Below, piece by piece: positions 31,948-39,468 of a stretch of DNA of 48,081 nucleotides. The notes under the pieces were generated by a model. The model was given only the letters and a program-made list of their open reading frames with translations. It was not told where the DNA came from and made no database searches. Position 1 is the stretch's first letter. The number at the start of each line of letters is the position of its first letter. The DNA comes from JBBRNH01 sp038230415 (GTDB taxonomy: Bacteria > Bacteroidota > Bacteroidia > Cytophagales > Spirosomataceae): assembly GCA_038230415.1 (NCBI GenBank), contig JBBRNH010000038.1:1-48081 (forward strand), given 5' to 3'. Position numbers and translations under genes: made by a program.

Positions 31948-31955
31948 TACTTTTG
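31948..31955 (+). promoter_or_regulatory. -7 promoter element (TACTTTTG) of the small basic protein gene
   Basis: A perfect TAnnTTTG match inside TACTTTTGCGG. The predicted start near 31960 gives a 36-base leader to the ATG at 31996. The -33 box is weak. Confidence 0.55.
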
Positions 31956-31995
31956 CGGTTCGTTTTTGAAACCGATAAATAAGACCTATACAACT

Positions 31996-32160
31996 ATGGC
32001 AGTAACCGAACTCCGGCGTAAAGCGCGTAAGAACCGCACCCGCGCCAACAACGCCGTTCAGCGTATTCAGCAATTGCAGCAGAAGCCCACCATTAAAAAC
32101 GTGGACGTAGAAGCAATCAAAGCCTCGTTTGCCGAGAAAAAAGCAGCCGTAGCGGTTTGA
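31996..32160 (+). CDS. Small basic conserved protein (54 residues)
   Basis: A 54-residue helical, Lys/Arg-rich protein: MAVTELRRKARKNRTRANNA near the N-terminus, then VQRIQQLQQKP and a second helix ending FAEKKAAVAV. It has its own promoter element and a terminator, so it is very likely expressed alone. The positive charge suggests nucleic-acid or ribosome binding, but I do not recognise it as a ribosomal protein, and its function is unknown. Confidence 0.65.
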   Translation: MAVTELRRKARKNRTRANNAVQRIQQLQQKPTIKNVDVEAIKASFAEKKAAVAV

Positions 32161-32168
32161 AAAAAGCT

Positions 32169-32239
32169 GAAAGTCTCATGTCAAAAGTCTCAGGTCGCGC
32201 TGCTGATTCACAACTTGGGACTTTTGACCTGAGACTTTC
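32169..32239. repeat. Intergenic inverted repeat, AAGTCTCA type
   Basis: Arms 32169-32192 and 32216-32239 match at 22 of 24 positions (core TCAAAAGTCTCA). It resembles the repeat at 39255-39344 (TCAAATGTCAAAAGTC). Confidence 0.65.
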
Positions 32240-32248
32240 GACTAAGTT

Positions 32249-32272
32249 CCCGTCACTTCGACGGGTTTTTTT
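32249..32272 (+). terminator. Rho-independent terminator of the small basic protein gene
   Basis: CCCGTC (32249-32254) pairs with GACGGG (32260-32265), 5-base loop, followed by seven T. It overlaps the stop of the convergent membrane protein gene. Confidence 0.75.
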
Positions 32273-32561
32273 GTTTGCGGAGTTCCCGGCGCACAAATCG
32301 GCGGTAGTCTAACTGCACCCGAAACCGGATTGCCTGCCCAAAGAGCGATAGCCCGCCATTGATTAAAATCAGGCTATACGTGCCGAGCCAAAACCACTCG
32401 CTAAAGGGCCGCCCGGTATGTTTGGCGTTTCCGGCTTCGCTGAATATACTCAGTCCGGCCCCAATCAGCAGTACACTTAGGGGGGCCAGTAAGAGCCATT
32501 TTGTTCGGGTGGACATACGCTTCAGAACGCGCTGACCGGGGGCTTTTTTGTCGGCAATCAT
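32253..32561 (-). CDS. Small membrane protein, unknown function
   Basis: A 102-residue protein with two likely membrane spans (WLLLAPLSVLLIGAGLSIF and FWLGTYSLILINGGLSLFG) and a basic C-terminal tail (QLDYRRFVRRELRKQKNPSK). The open frame runs upstream to 32681, but those extra 40 residues are encoded by the inverted repeat at 32582-32674, so I chose the ATG at 32561 (MIADKKAPGQ). I do not recognise a family. It may be cotranscribed with the glycosyltransferase upstream. Confidence 0.5.
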   Translation of the reverse strand: MIADKKAPGQRVLKRMSTRTKWLLLAPLSVLLIGAGLSIFSEAGNAKHTGRPFSEWFWLGTYSLILINGGLSLFGQAIRFRVQLDYRRFVRRELRKQKNPSK

Positions 32562-32581
32562 GGTTATAGTTGGTTTTGGTG

Positions 32582-32674
32582 CTACAGAGATACACGGAGT
32601 TTTGACGGAGATAAACAGAAATTTTAATTTATTCACTCTGTGTATCTCCGTGAAAACTCCGTGTATCTCTGTGG
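32582..32674. repeat. Intergenic inverted repeat, CAGAGATACACGGAG type
   Basis: Arms 32582-32613 and 32643-32674 match at 30 of 32 positions. The core reads CAGAGATACACGGAGTTTT. It separates the membrane protein gene from the glycosyltransferase gene. Confidence 0.8.
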
Positions 32675-32681
32675 CACACAA

Positions 32682-33689
32682 TTACGAGGGATACTCAATC
32701 GTTGCACCCGTTTCGCGAAAACTGTTTGGCTCCCGGAGTCGTTTTAAACCCTCCTGTAAAAAGCCTGTTCCGTAGCCGGTGAGTTGCACAAACGCGGCTC
32801 CAACGCTCAGAAACGCCACAGTCAGGCTTTTTTCTTTTCGCAAGGCATCGGTAAAGATCATCCCGGAAAACGCGCCCAGCAATCCCGTTGAAAACCCGGC
32901 CAGCAACGGCGAAATAACATACCACACCGGCACCGACACCACAAAAATCGTGAACAAAGCCGGAAACCAATGCACGAGTTTTAGCTCGTTCGGGTAAAAC
33001 CGGGCAACGTTAATCCGGGCGCGGCCAAAGAACCGCAGTTGCCGGAAAAACGCGCCCAAATCCGTCCGTCTTTTATGGTAGATAAACGCGCCGGGAATCA
33101 GGCCCGTTATAAACCCGTTTTCGATGATGCGGATGGCAAACTCAATGTCTTCACCCATCCGGCTGATGCGGTAGCCGCCGGTTTTCTCGTACACTGTCCG
33201 CGACAGCCCCATGTTAAACGACCGGGGATGGTATTGCCCACCGAGGTTTTTGGCACTGCCCCGGATACCGCCCGTCGTAAACGGCGAAGTCATAGCATAA
33301 CTGATTGCTTTCTGCACGGGCGTAAAATCGGGGTGGGCTGCATCAGGGCCACCGTATGCATCGAGCCAGTTCGTTTGCAGGCCGTCGGCAACGGTCCGAA
33401 AATAATGGGGCGGAATGAGCGCGTCGGAGTCAAAAATCACGAAATAATCGCCCGTCGCCAGCCGGAAACCGTCGTTCCGGGCGAAACCCTGCCCGGCGTT
33501 TTCCTTAAAAAAGTACTGAATTTTCAGTCGGTTCCGAAACGATTCGACAACGGCATCGGCCCGGTTTACGGAGCCATCTTCGACCACAATCACCTCAAAA
33601 TCAGCGTATGTCTGCTTCGTCAGGGAGTCGAGCAGCTCGGCTAATTCGTCGGGGCGGTTATAGACGGGGATGATGACGGAGAATTTCAC
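32682..33689 (-). CDS. Family 2 glycosyltransferase, membrane-associated
   Basis: A 335-residue GT2 enzyme. FSVIIPVYNRPDELAELLDS (residues 3-22), VIVVEDGS (33-40) and VIFDSDALIPPHYF (DSD metal site) form the GT-A catalytic core; MGEDIEFAIRI is the ED-type acceptor motif. The C-terminal part has about three membrane spans (FPALFTIFVVSVPVWYVI and onward), so it probably acts at the inner face of the membrane on a lipid-linked glycan. The start codon is GTG (33689), a few bases from the repeat unit of the GxxExxY gene; an insertion there may have separated it from hemL. Confidence 0.87.
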   Translation of the reverse strand: MKFSVIIPVYNRPDELAELLDSLTKQTYADFEVIVVEDGSVNRADAVVESFRNRLKIQYFFKENAGQGFARNDGFRLATGDYFVIFDSDALIPPHYFRTVADGLQTNWLDAYGGPDAAHPDFTPVQKAISYAMTSPFTTGGIRGSAKNLGGQYHPRSFNMGLSRTVYEKTGGYRISRMGEDIEFAIRIIENGFITGLIPGAFIYHKRRTDLGAFFRQLRFFGRARINVARFYPNELKLVHWFPALFTIFVVSVPVWYVISPLLAGFSTGLLGAFSGMIFTDALRKEKSLTVAFLSVGAAFVQLTGYGTGFLQEGLKRLREPNSFRETGATIEYPS

Positions 33690-33693
33690 AGCG

Positions 33694-34256
33694 ATAGAAC
33701 GCGGATGACGCAGATTCAGGGAATCTACGCAGATTTCTTCATTATAATAAAATACAGGTGACGCAGATTTAAAGGGGTTTGCACGAATTTTTGATTTGCG
33801 AAAATGCCCGGTGACTCTAATGGATTAAGCCGATCTATGCGGGTTAGAAAACACCTTTCGGCAGAATTCGGGTTTTTTGCCAAAATTGAACAGATAGCCT
33901 ACCTCAATTTCAGTTGCTTTCAGGTAGTTAATTAGCTGCGCTTCATGTTCGGGTGCGATTGTCAATGCTGTTTTCAGTTCGAGAATAATTTCATCGTTTA
34001 CAAGAACATCAGCATAATATTCTCCAACCAATTCATTACCATAAAACACGCTAATTGGTACCTGAGTCGTGCAATTCATACCATGTTTCTGTAATTCAAT
34101 GACCAATGCCCGTTCATATACTTTTTCCAGAAAACCATAGCCCAACGTATTGTAAACTTTGTAGAAGCATTTGATTAGTAAATCTGTCGAAGTGGTTGTG
34201 GTCATATCAAAAAAATCTGCGAAAATACTTTTAAATCTGCGTCATCCGCGTTCTAT
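33694..34256. mobile_element. GxxExxY gene flanked by perfect 23-bp inverted repeats
   Basis: ATAGAACGCGGATGACGCAG plus ATT at 33694-33716 is repeated exactly, in inverted orientation, at 34234-34256. Between them lie degenerate CGCAGATTT words and one gene. The left end is 5 bases from the glycosyltransferase start and the right end overlaps the hemL stop codon. A solo relative lies at 4507-4577. No transposase is encoded; mobility would need help in trans or may be past. Confidence 0.55.
33825..34205 (-). CDS. GxxExxY family protein (PDDEXK_3)
   Basis: A 126-residue protein of the GxxExxY family, which has a predicted PD-(D/E)XK nuclease fold. The name motif is G24-x-x-E27-x-x-Y30 in GYGFLEKVYERAL. 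The nuclease-like residues are D66 (YYADVLV) and E76-x-K78 (ILELKTA). Family members are common in Bacteroidota and other environmental bacteria, and their role is unknown. It is AT-richer than its neighbours and sits within the 23-bp inverted repeats described separately. Its last residues run into repeat-derived sequence. Confidence 0.82.
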   Translation of the reverse strand: MTTTTSTDLLIKCFYKVYNTLGYGFLEKVYERALVIELQKHGMNCTTQVPISVFYGNELVGEYYADVLVNDEIILELKTALTIAPEHEAQLINYLKATEIEVGYLFNFGKKPEFCRKVFSNPHRSA

Positions 34257-35548
34257 CAGTCGCGTTCCATAACCTGCGCCAACGCCCCCTCATTGGCCCG
34301 TATCACCTGTTCAATTAACTCATCCGTCAACGCCGTTGACACAAACAGGCTCTCGAACTGGGCCGGGGCGATATAGACACCGCGATCAAGCAGGGCGTGG
34401 AAATACCGGCCAAACGCGGCCACATCGCAGGTTTTGGCCGTGTCGAGGTCGGTAACGATGCGGTCGGTCATGAAGAGAGTGAACATCGAACCCACCTGAT
34501 TAACGGTGAAGTTCAGCCCTAATTTTGCCACGCTTGCCCGGAAGCCGGTTGCCAATTTGTCGCCGATTTCGTCTAAGTGGGTGTAAACGTTGGGGTGGTT
34601 GTTGAGGTGATGCAGCATTGCTAAGCCAGCCGCCATCGCAATCGGGTTGCCCGACAGGGTGCCGGCCTGATAGACTGGCCCCGCCGGAGAAACCATGTTC
34701 ATAATATCGGCCCGACCGCCATACGCCCCAACGGGCATTCCGCCACCAATGATTTTGCCGAGCGTGGTCATGTCGGGAATCACGCCAAATCGTTCCTGCG
34801 CCCCGCCCCGTGCCAGCCGGAAGCCGGTCATCACTTCATCAAAAATCAGGACAATACCGTGTTTCGTGCAGAGGTTGCGGAGACCCTGCAAATAGCCGGG
34901 TTCGGGCAGAACGCAGCCCATGTTACCTACAACAGGTTCGAGAATAAGGGCGGCAATCTGGTTTTCGTTGGCCGCAATGAGGGCTTCAACGGCGGGCAGG
35001 TTGTTATACGGAGCCAGCAAGGTATCGTTGGCGGTGCCGCGCGTGATGCCGGGGCTGTCGGGGGTTCCCATCGTCATGGCCCCGCTGCCCGCCGAAATCA
35101 GAAATGAATCGCCGTGACCGTGATAACAGCCCTCGAACTTGATGATTTTCTCGCGCCCGGTAAAGCCCCGCGCCACCCGAATGGCCGACATCGTAGCCTC
35201 GGTGCCGGAGTTCACCATCCTGACCTTTTCGACCGACGGCACCATGCTCACGATCAGTTCGGCCATTTCGACCTCCCGGCGCGTGGGCGCACCAAACGAA
35301 AAACCATGTTGGGCGGCATCGCGCACGGCCTTCTCGACCGGCTCAAAGGCGTGGCCCAGCACCATCGGCCCCCACGAGTTAATGAGTTCGATGTATTGAT
35401 TATCGTCTTCGTCAAAAATGTACGGCCCCTTCGCTGATTTGATAAACAGCGGAGTGCCGCCCACCGCCCGAAACGCCCGAACGGGTGAATTTACGCCCCC
35501 CGGAATCGTGGTTTGGGCGCGGTTGAAAAGTTGTTGTGAGTTGGTCAT
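34256..35548 (-). CDS. hemL: Glutamate-1-semialdehyde 2,1-aminomutase
   Basis: A 430-residue PLP enzyme that converts glutamate-1-semialdehyde to 5-aminolevulinate in the C5 heme pathway. Signatures: the N-terminal IPGGVNSPVRAFRAVGGTPL, SFGAPTRREVEMAE, MVNSGTEATMSAIRVARGFT, and the PLP-lysine region LIFDEVMTGFRLARGGAQ then TLGKIIGGGMPVGAYGGR. Length is normal. Its ATG follows directly after the TAA of the TPR/periplasmic-binding gene (no gap), so they are cotranscribed. Its TGA stop overlaps the terminal repeat of the GxxExxY unit. Confidence 0.96.
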   Translation of the reverse strand: MTNSQQLFNRAQTTIPGGVNSPVRAFRAVGGTPLFIKSAKGPYIFDEDDNQYIELINSWGPMVLGHAFEPVEKAVRDAAQHGFSFGAPTRREVEMAELIVSMVPSVEKVRMVNSGTEATMSAIRVARGFTGREKIIKFEGCYHGHGDSFLISAGSGAMTMGTPDSPGITRGTANDTLLAPYNNLPAVEALIAANENQIAALILEPVVGNMGCVLPEPGYLQGLRNLCTKHGIVLIFDEVMTGFRLARGGAQERFGVIPDMTTLGKIIGGGMPVGAYGGRADIMNMVSPAGPVYQAGTLSGNPIAMAAGLAMLHHLNNHPNVYTHLDEIGDKLATGFRASVAKLGLNFTVNQVGSMFTLFMTDRIVTDLDTAKTCDVAAFGRYFHALLDRGVYIAPAQFESLFVSTALTDELIEQVIRANEGALAQVMERD

Positions 35549-37345
35549 TTAATTTACCCGAACAAACCGCCCGCCTTCGTATTTCACGATTGGAACAGTC
35601 TGATTCTCATTGGATTTGGTATAATCGAAGCCAGACAGGACATAATCATCGGTGTCGGATTTGAGCGCGGCCCGGTTGTTAATCGTGATGCCGTTTTTAG
35701 CAAGTTGCCGCCCGAAAAACAGGAGCATATCGTAGCCCTGCCGGGCAAAAACCGACGGAATAATATGCTCGCGGTCGAGGTAGGTACGTTCAAAATCGGT
35801 GGTGGCGGAGTGTGCCGGGTCGGTAAATTCGGGCCAGAGCAGATACAGTTCGCGCCGGGTAAAGGTAGAAAGCGAGTTCTTGTAAAAATCAAACGCCCCC
35901 GCCGAAGCCGCCAACGGCGCGTTTACCTGCCGCCGACTCAGCGCGTCGAGCATCCGGGGGCCATCGTCGTCGTTGCTGCTGACAAAAAAAACGTGGCCCG
36001 GCGCGTTCACGTCCGAAATTTTCATAACCCCGGCGCGGGCCTCGGCAGTGCCGCCAAGTTTCTGAAAATCGAGCATCTGGAAGCCTTTCTCTTTCAGTTT
36101 AGACTGATACACAGCCGCCAGCAACGAATCTTTCCGGGCGGTGCCGAAATACACGGCGGCTTTTTTGATACCGTTCAGGCCGCGCATGAAGTCCAGCGTT
36201 TTGTCGGCCTGCACGGTCAGCGAAGGTTGGGCCAGAAACGCCATCGGTTGCCCCGTCACGAGGTCGCTGCTGGTAGCGATGGGATTCACCAACGGCACGT
36301 TGTTGAGGTTGGCAAAATTCGTGACCAATTTATTCGGTTCGGCGTAGAGCGGGCCAAAAATCAGGTCAGACTGCCCAAACTGGACGTTGTTAATCAGGTT
36401 CAGCGTCTTGTCTTCATCATTGTCCACGTCGTAGGCAAACAGGTTCACCGTCACGCCGTCGTCCTGTAACTTGCTCTGGGCCAGCCGCATCCCGGCAAAC
36501 AAATCATACACGTATTGGCTCACGCGCCCGTTATTACCCGCTTCGGCATCCTCAACCCGAAACGGATACAGCACCGCTACGTTGTAGTATCCTTTGGCCT
36601 TGCGGGTAGCCGCCGTAGTTGTTGCCGGACGGGGGGCGTTGGCGGGAGCCGTTGCTACCGGCGCAGTGGGGCGGGGGGGGGCGGTTCGGGTATCGGCAGT
36701 GATGGGCGCACCGAATCGGTTGGTGAGCCGGTCAGACAGTTCCAGGTCGGCGCGGTCAGATGAAGTTCGCTGGATGAGGCTAATCAGCGCGAGGCCCAGA
36801 TTCCGGTTGCCCGAAAACTCGTTTTGCAAGCTCTTCATCCGGGCTAAATCAGTGATTTTAGCCAGAAAAAACTGCTCTAACTTATCCGTATCAGCTTTTA
36901 AGTCAGGGTCGCCGATGGTCTGGATGTGGGTCAGTGCGTCTTCATACTGCCCGGTTTCCATATTGATAGCTGCCATAAGATAGGCAGCATCGTCTTTCTT
37001 GCGCCAGTCGGGATAGCGGTCGGTCAACTGTTTCAGCATGGGCCGCGCCTGACTGTAATTACGCTGCCGGAAGGCGGCAATGGCATAGTAATAATGGGCA
37101 AACGGAGCGAGGGCGTTCGTGCGCTCGGTCATGGGCAGCAGCTCACGCTTGGCCGACTCATAATCACCGAGTTGCACGAGTTTGACGGCGGCTTTGTAGC
37201 GTCGTTCGGCTTCGGGCGTGGCACTTTGCGCTTTTAGGAGTGAAGAATGAAGAATGAAGAGTGAAGAATAGAAAACAAAAATCCGCACACATCGCGATAG
37301 GCCTGAAAACTTCTCTTTTGTCCGAAAATATTCTTCATTCTTCAT
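35549..37345 (-). CDS. TPR plus type 1 periplasmic-binding-fold protein (LpoA-like layout)
   Basis: A 598-residue exported protein. After a signal peptide (hydrophobic part about 20-37, cleavage near KA|Q40), residues about 45-200 are helical TPR-like repeats (YKAAVKLVQLGDYESAKREL, YYAIAAFRQRNYSQARPML). A Pro/Ala/Thr linker leads to a type 1 periplasmic-binding fold (VAVLYPFRVEDAEAG to QGYDMLLFFGRQLAKNG). This order resembles the penicillin-binding-protein activator LpoA, although there is no lipobox; generic annotation would be 'ABC transporter substrate-binding protein'. The signal peptide core YSSLFILHSSLL is encoded by an intergenic repeat (37237-37270). It lies 23 bases after yidC. Confidence 0.8.
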   Translation of the reverse strand: MKNEEYFRTKEKFSGLSRCVRIFVFYSSLFILHSSLLKAQSATPEAERRYKAAVKLVQLGDYESAKRELLPMTERTNALAPFAHYYYAIAAFRQRNYSQARPMLKQLTDRYPDWRKKDDAAYLMAAINMETGQYEDALTHIQTIGDPDLKADTDKLEQFFLAKITDLARMKSLQNEFSGNRNLGLALISLIQRTSSDRADLELSDRLTNRFGAPITADTRTAPPRPTAPVATAPANAPRPATTTAATRKAKGYYNVAVLYPFRVEDAEAGNNGRVSQYVYDLFAGMRLAQSKLQDDGVTVNLFAYDVDNDEDKTLNLINNVQFGQSDLIFGPLYAEPNKLVTNFANLNNVPLVNPIATSSDLVTGQPMAFLAQPSLTVQADKTLDFMRGLNGIKKAAVYFGTARKDSLLAAVYQSKLKEKGFQMLDFQKLGGTAEARAGVMKISDVNAPGHVFFVSSNDDDGPRMLDALSRRQVNAPLAASAGAFDFYKNSLSTFTRRELYLLWPEFTDPAHSATTDFERTYLDREHIIPSVFARQGYDMLLFFGRQLAKNGITINNRAALKSDTDDYVLSGFDYTKSNENQTVPIVKYEGGRFVRVN

Positions 37346-37361
37346 TCTTCATTCTTCATTT
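37237..37361. repeat. GAAGAATGAAGAATGAAGA inverted repeat spanning a gene start
   Basis: A GAAGAATGAAGAATGAAGA-type arm (37237-37270) and its complement-type arm (37328-37361, ATTCTTCATTCTTCATTC) flank 57 bases. The unit overlaps the start of the TPR/binding protein gene and supplies its first codons and its signal-peptide core. A short relative lies at 868-899. Confidence 0.8.
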
Positions 37362-37368
37362 AACGAGT

Positions 37369-39243
37369 TCACTTCTTCTTCCCGGCCCGTGTTTCCAAGC
37401 GTTTCTGCGAATCGTCGGCGGCTTTGCGGGCTTCTTCGGCAGAGGCCAACTGCTTCTGGAGCATGGCCTGAAAACCACCCGGTTTTTTGCCTTCGCCGGT
37501 GGCACTTTTCTTGCGGTTTTCTTCGAGCTTGGCCTTTATCGCGCCCTCGTCAACAAACCGCCGGATGAGTTGCTGCTGCGAAATGGTGACCACGTTCGAG
37601 ACGAAATAATACCACGTCAGACCCGCCGGAAACGAGTTCAGCACGAACATGAACATCAACGGGAAGATGTAGCTCAGTGTTCGCATATCCACCGGCCCCG
37701 GTTGCTGCGGGGTGGTTTGATTGTTGTACCAGGCATACACGATAGACGACGCGGTCATCATCACGGTGAACAAACTCAGGTGATTGCCCAGGAACGGAAT
37801 CGTGAATGGAAATTTAAAAAACGTATCGTATGTAGATAAATCGCTCGACCACAGGAACGGTTGTTGCCGCAATTCAATCAGGTTTGGGAATAAAAAGAAC
37901 AGCGACATCAACACCGGCAGCGTTGCCAACACCGGAATACAGCCACTTAACGGGCTGACTCCCACCTCACCATACAGTTTCATCTGCTCTGACTGTAGTT
38001 TGGCGGCATCCCCATCACCAACGCGCTCCCGGATGGCGGCCACCTCCGGGGCCAGCACCCGCATCTTGGCCTGACTGATGTAGGCGCGGTAGGTTAGGGG
38101 CGTGAGCAGCACTTTTACGAACACCACCAGCATCACAATCAGGATACCGTAGTTGGTGAAAACTTTGGTGAACCAGTTAAAGACCGGCACAAAGAAAAAC
38201 TCGTTTACGGGTTTCAGCAGGGCGTAGCCGAGATACACATTGCGGTTGAAGCCGGGTGCCACGCTGCCCAGAAGCTGGTAATCATTCGGGCCGTAGAAGA
38301 ATGTGTATTGGCCCTTGCCCGCCCTGATGTCGGCCATTGAGAGTTGCACGTCGGCGGTAGCCGTTTTCACGGTGCTGCTGTCGGCTTCGTCAACGGTGGT
38401 TTTGAACGATGGCTTGGTCATGGCCCCGTTTTGGGAAATCAGTCCGGCCAGAAAATACTTGTGTTTGATGGTGAACCACTGCACAGGTTTTTCGGGCGAA
38501 CCATCATGACTACCTGCGCCCTCGCCGATGTTGCTGAAACTGTCGTCGTTGGTGAGGTAGTTGATGGTGGCTGATTTCCGGTTTTCGGTCAGATCATTTT
38601 CATATTGTTGCATCCGGGTTTGCCACATAAAATGCAGGTTCTCGGTGCCAACCACATTTTGCAAACCGTTCAGTTTCAGATTATAACCAATGGTGTAGCC
38701 GACTGCGGGAATCGTGTAGGTTTGCTCAACAGACTGGCCGGGTGCAATCTCGGCCCGGAAGGTAATGGTCTGCCCCTTGCCCGACACCGCACCGCTTTGG
38801 GCAGTGGTGGCATAAAACAGCCGGTGCAGATCAACTTTGCCCCGGTTTGTTGGTAATTCGAGTGCGGTGGTGTTGGTTTTGGCATCGGTCAGAATCACGT
38901 TTTTGGTCTGGTCGAAGGTCTTGTATTTCTTGAGCAGGACTTCTTTCACCCGGCCACCCTGGGTCGAGAACGTAATTTTTACCTCCGGGTTTTCCAGCAC
39001 AATATCGCGGGCCTGCCCCTGGGCGGCTACGGCAAAATCACCGAATTGAGCCTTTGCCGCTACCGAATCTATTGGTTGTGGGGTGGCGTTGGCGGTTTGA
39101 CCAGCCGTTGCCGACGATGCGGTGGGTTTATTAGCTGCTGTTTTGGCGGGAGCTTTTTCGGGGACTGGTTTGGGGGCCAGAAACTGATAAGCGACGAGCA
39201 TCGCCAGAATCAGCGAAATACCAATGAGTTGATTACGTTCCAT
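37369..39243 (-). CDS. yidC: Membrane protein insertase YidC
   Basis: A 624-residue insertase that folds proteins into the inner membrane, alone or with SecYEG. It has the N-terminal span (LIGISLILAMLVAYQFLAP), a Ser/Thr/Ala-rich linker, the periplasmic beta-sandwich (about 80-350, ITFSTQGGRVKEVLLKKYKT) and the conserved five-span core from about YGILIVMLVVFVKVLLTPLT through LSGCIPVLATLPVLMSLFFL to VSNVVTISQQQLIRRFVDEG. The C-terminal tail is basic (RLETRAGKKK), which may contact ribosomes. Length is usual for Bacteroidota. A good promoter lies 114-144 bases upstream, with a hairpin repeat in the leader. Confidence 0.96.
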   Translation of the reverse strand: MERNQLIGISLILAMLVAYQFLAPKPVPEKAPAKTAANKPTASSATAGQTANATPQPIDSVAAKAQFGDFAVAAQGQARDIVLENPEVKITFSTQGGRVKEVLLKKYKTFDQTKNVILTDAKTNTTALELPTNRGKVDLHRLFYATTAQSGAVSGKGQTITFRAEIAPGQSVEQTYTIPAVGYTIGYNLKLNGLQNVVGTENLHFMWQTRMQQYENDLTENRKSATINYLTNDDSFSNIGEGAGSHDGSPEKPVQWFTIKHKYFLAGLISQNGAMTKPSFKTTVDEADSSTVKTATADVQLSMADIRAGKGQYTFFYGPNDYQLLGSVAPGFNRNVYLGYALLKPVNEFFFVPVFNWFTKVFTNYGILIVMLVVFVKVLLTPLTYRAYISQAKMRVLAPEVAAIRERVGDGDAAKLQSEQMKLYGEVGVSPLSGCIPVLATLPVLMSLFFLFPNLIELRQQPFLWSSDLSTYDTFFKFPFTIPFLGNHLSLFTVMMTASSIVYAWYNNQTTPQQPGPVDMRTLSYIFPLMFMFVLNSFPAGLTWYYFVSNVVTISQQQLIRRFVDEGAIKAKLEENRKKSATGEGKKPGGFQAMLQKQLASAEEARKAADDSQKRLETRAGKKK

Positions 39244-39254
39244 TTAGTTTTTGG

Positions 39255-39344
39255 TCGCAGGTCGCAAGTCAAATGTCAAAAGTCGGTTAAAGAACCAGTA
39301 TTTACACGTCAGCCGACTTTTAACATTTGACTTGCGACCTGCGA
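39255..39344. repeat. Long inverted repeat in the predicted yidC leader
   Basis: Arms 39255-39286 and 39313-39344 (32 bases each) match at 31 of 32 positions; core GTCGCAAGTCAAATGTC. It lies between the yidC start and its predicted promoter, so the yidC mRNA leader would carry a stable hairpin. Confidence 0.8.
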
Positions 39345-39356
39345 CTTATTTTTCCA

Positions 39357-39387
39357 CAAAATTACCCCATTCGCCGGGTTTATTCAA
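39357..39387 (-). promoter_or_regulatory. Probable yidC promoter
   Basis: On the minus strand TTG (39387-39385), a 20-base spacer and TAATTTTG (39364-39357) match the Bacteroidota -33/-7 consensus. The predicted start near 39353 gives a leader of about 110 bases. Confidence 0.6.
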
Positions 39388-39468
39388 CGGTAAATCTGCA
39401 CGGGCGGGCCGATTGGCTGACGGGCGGGTGGGTGTAACTTATCGCTGTCAAATCTGGTTTTATTGTCA

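Noticed and set aside
31795..32073. 92-residue minus-strand ORF
   Set aside because: It crosses the promoter and 5' end of the small basic protein gene and shows no recognisable domain.
32562..32681. 40-residue extension of the small membrane protein
   Set aside because: It is encoded entirely within an intergenic inverted repeat; translation there is possible but not supported.
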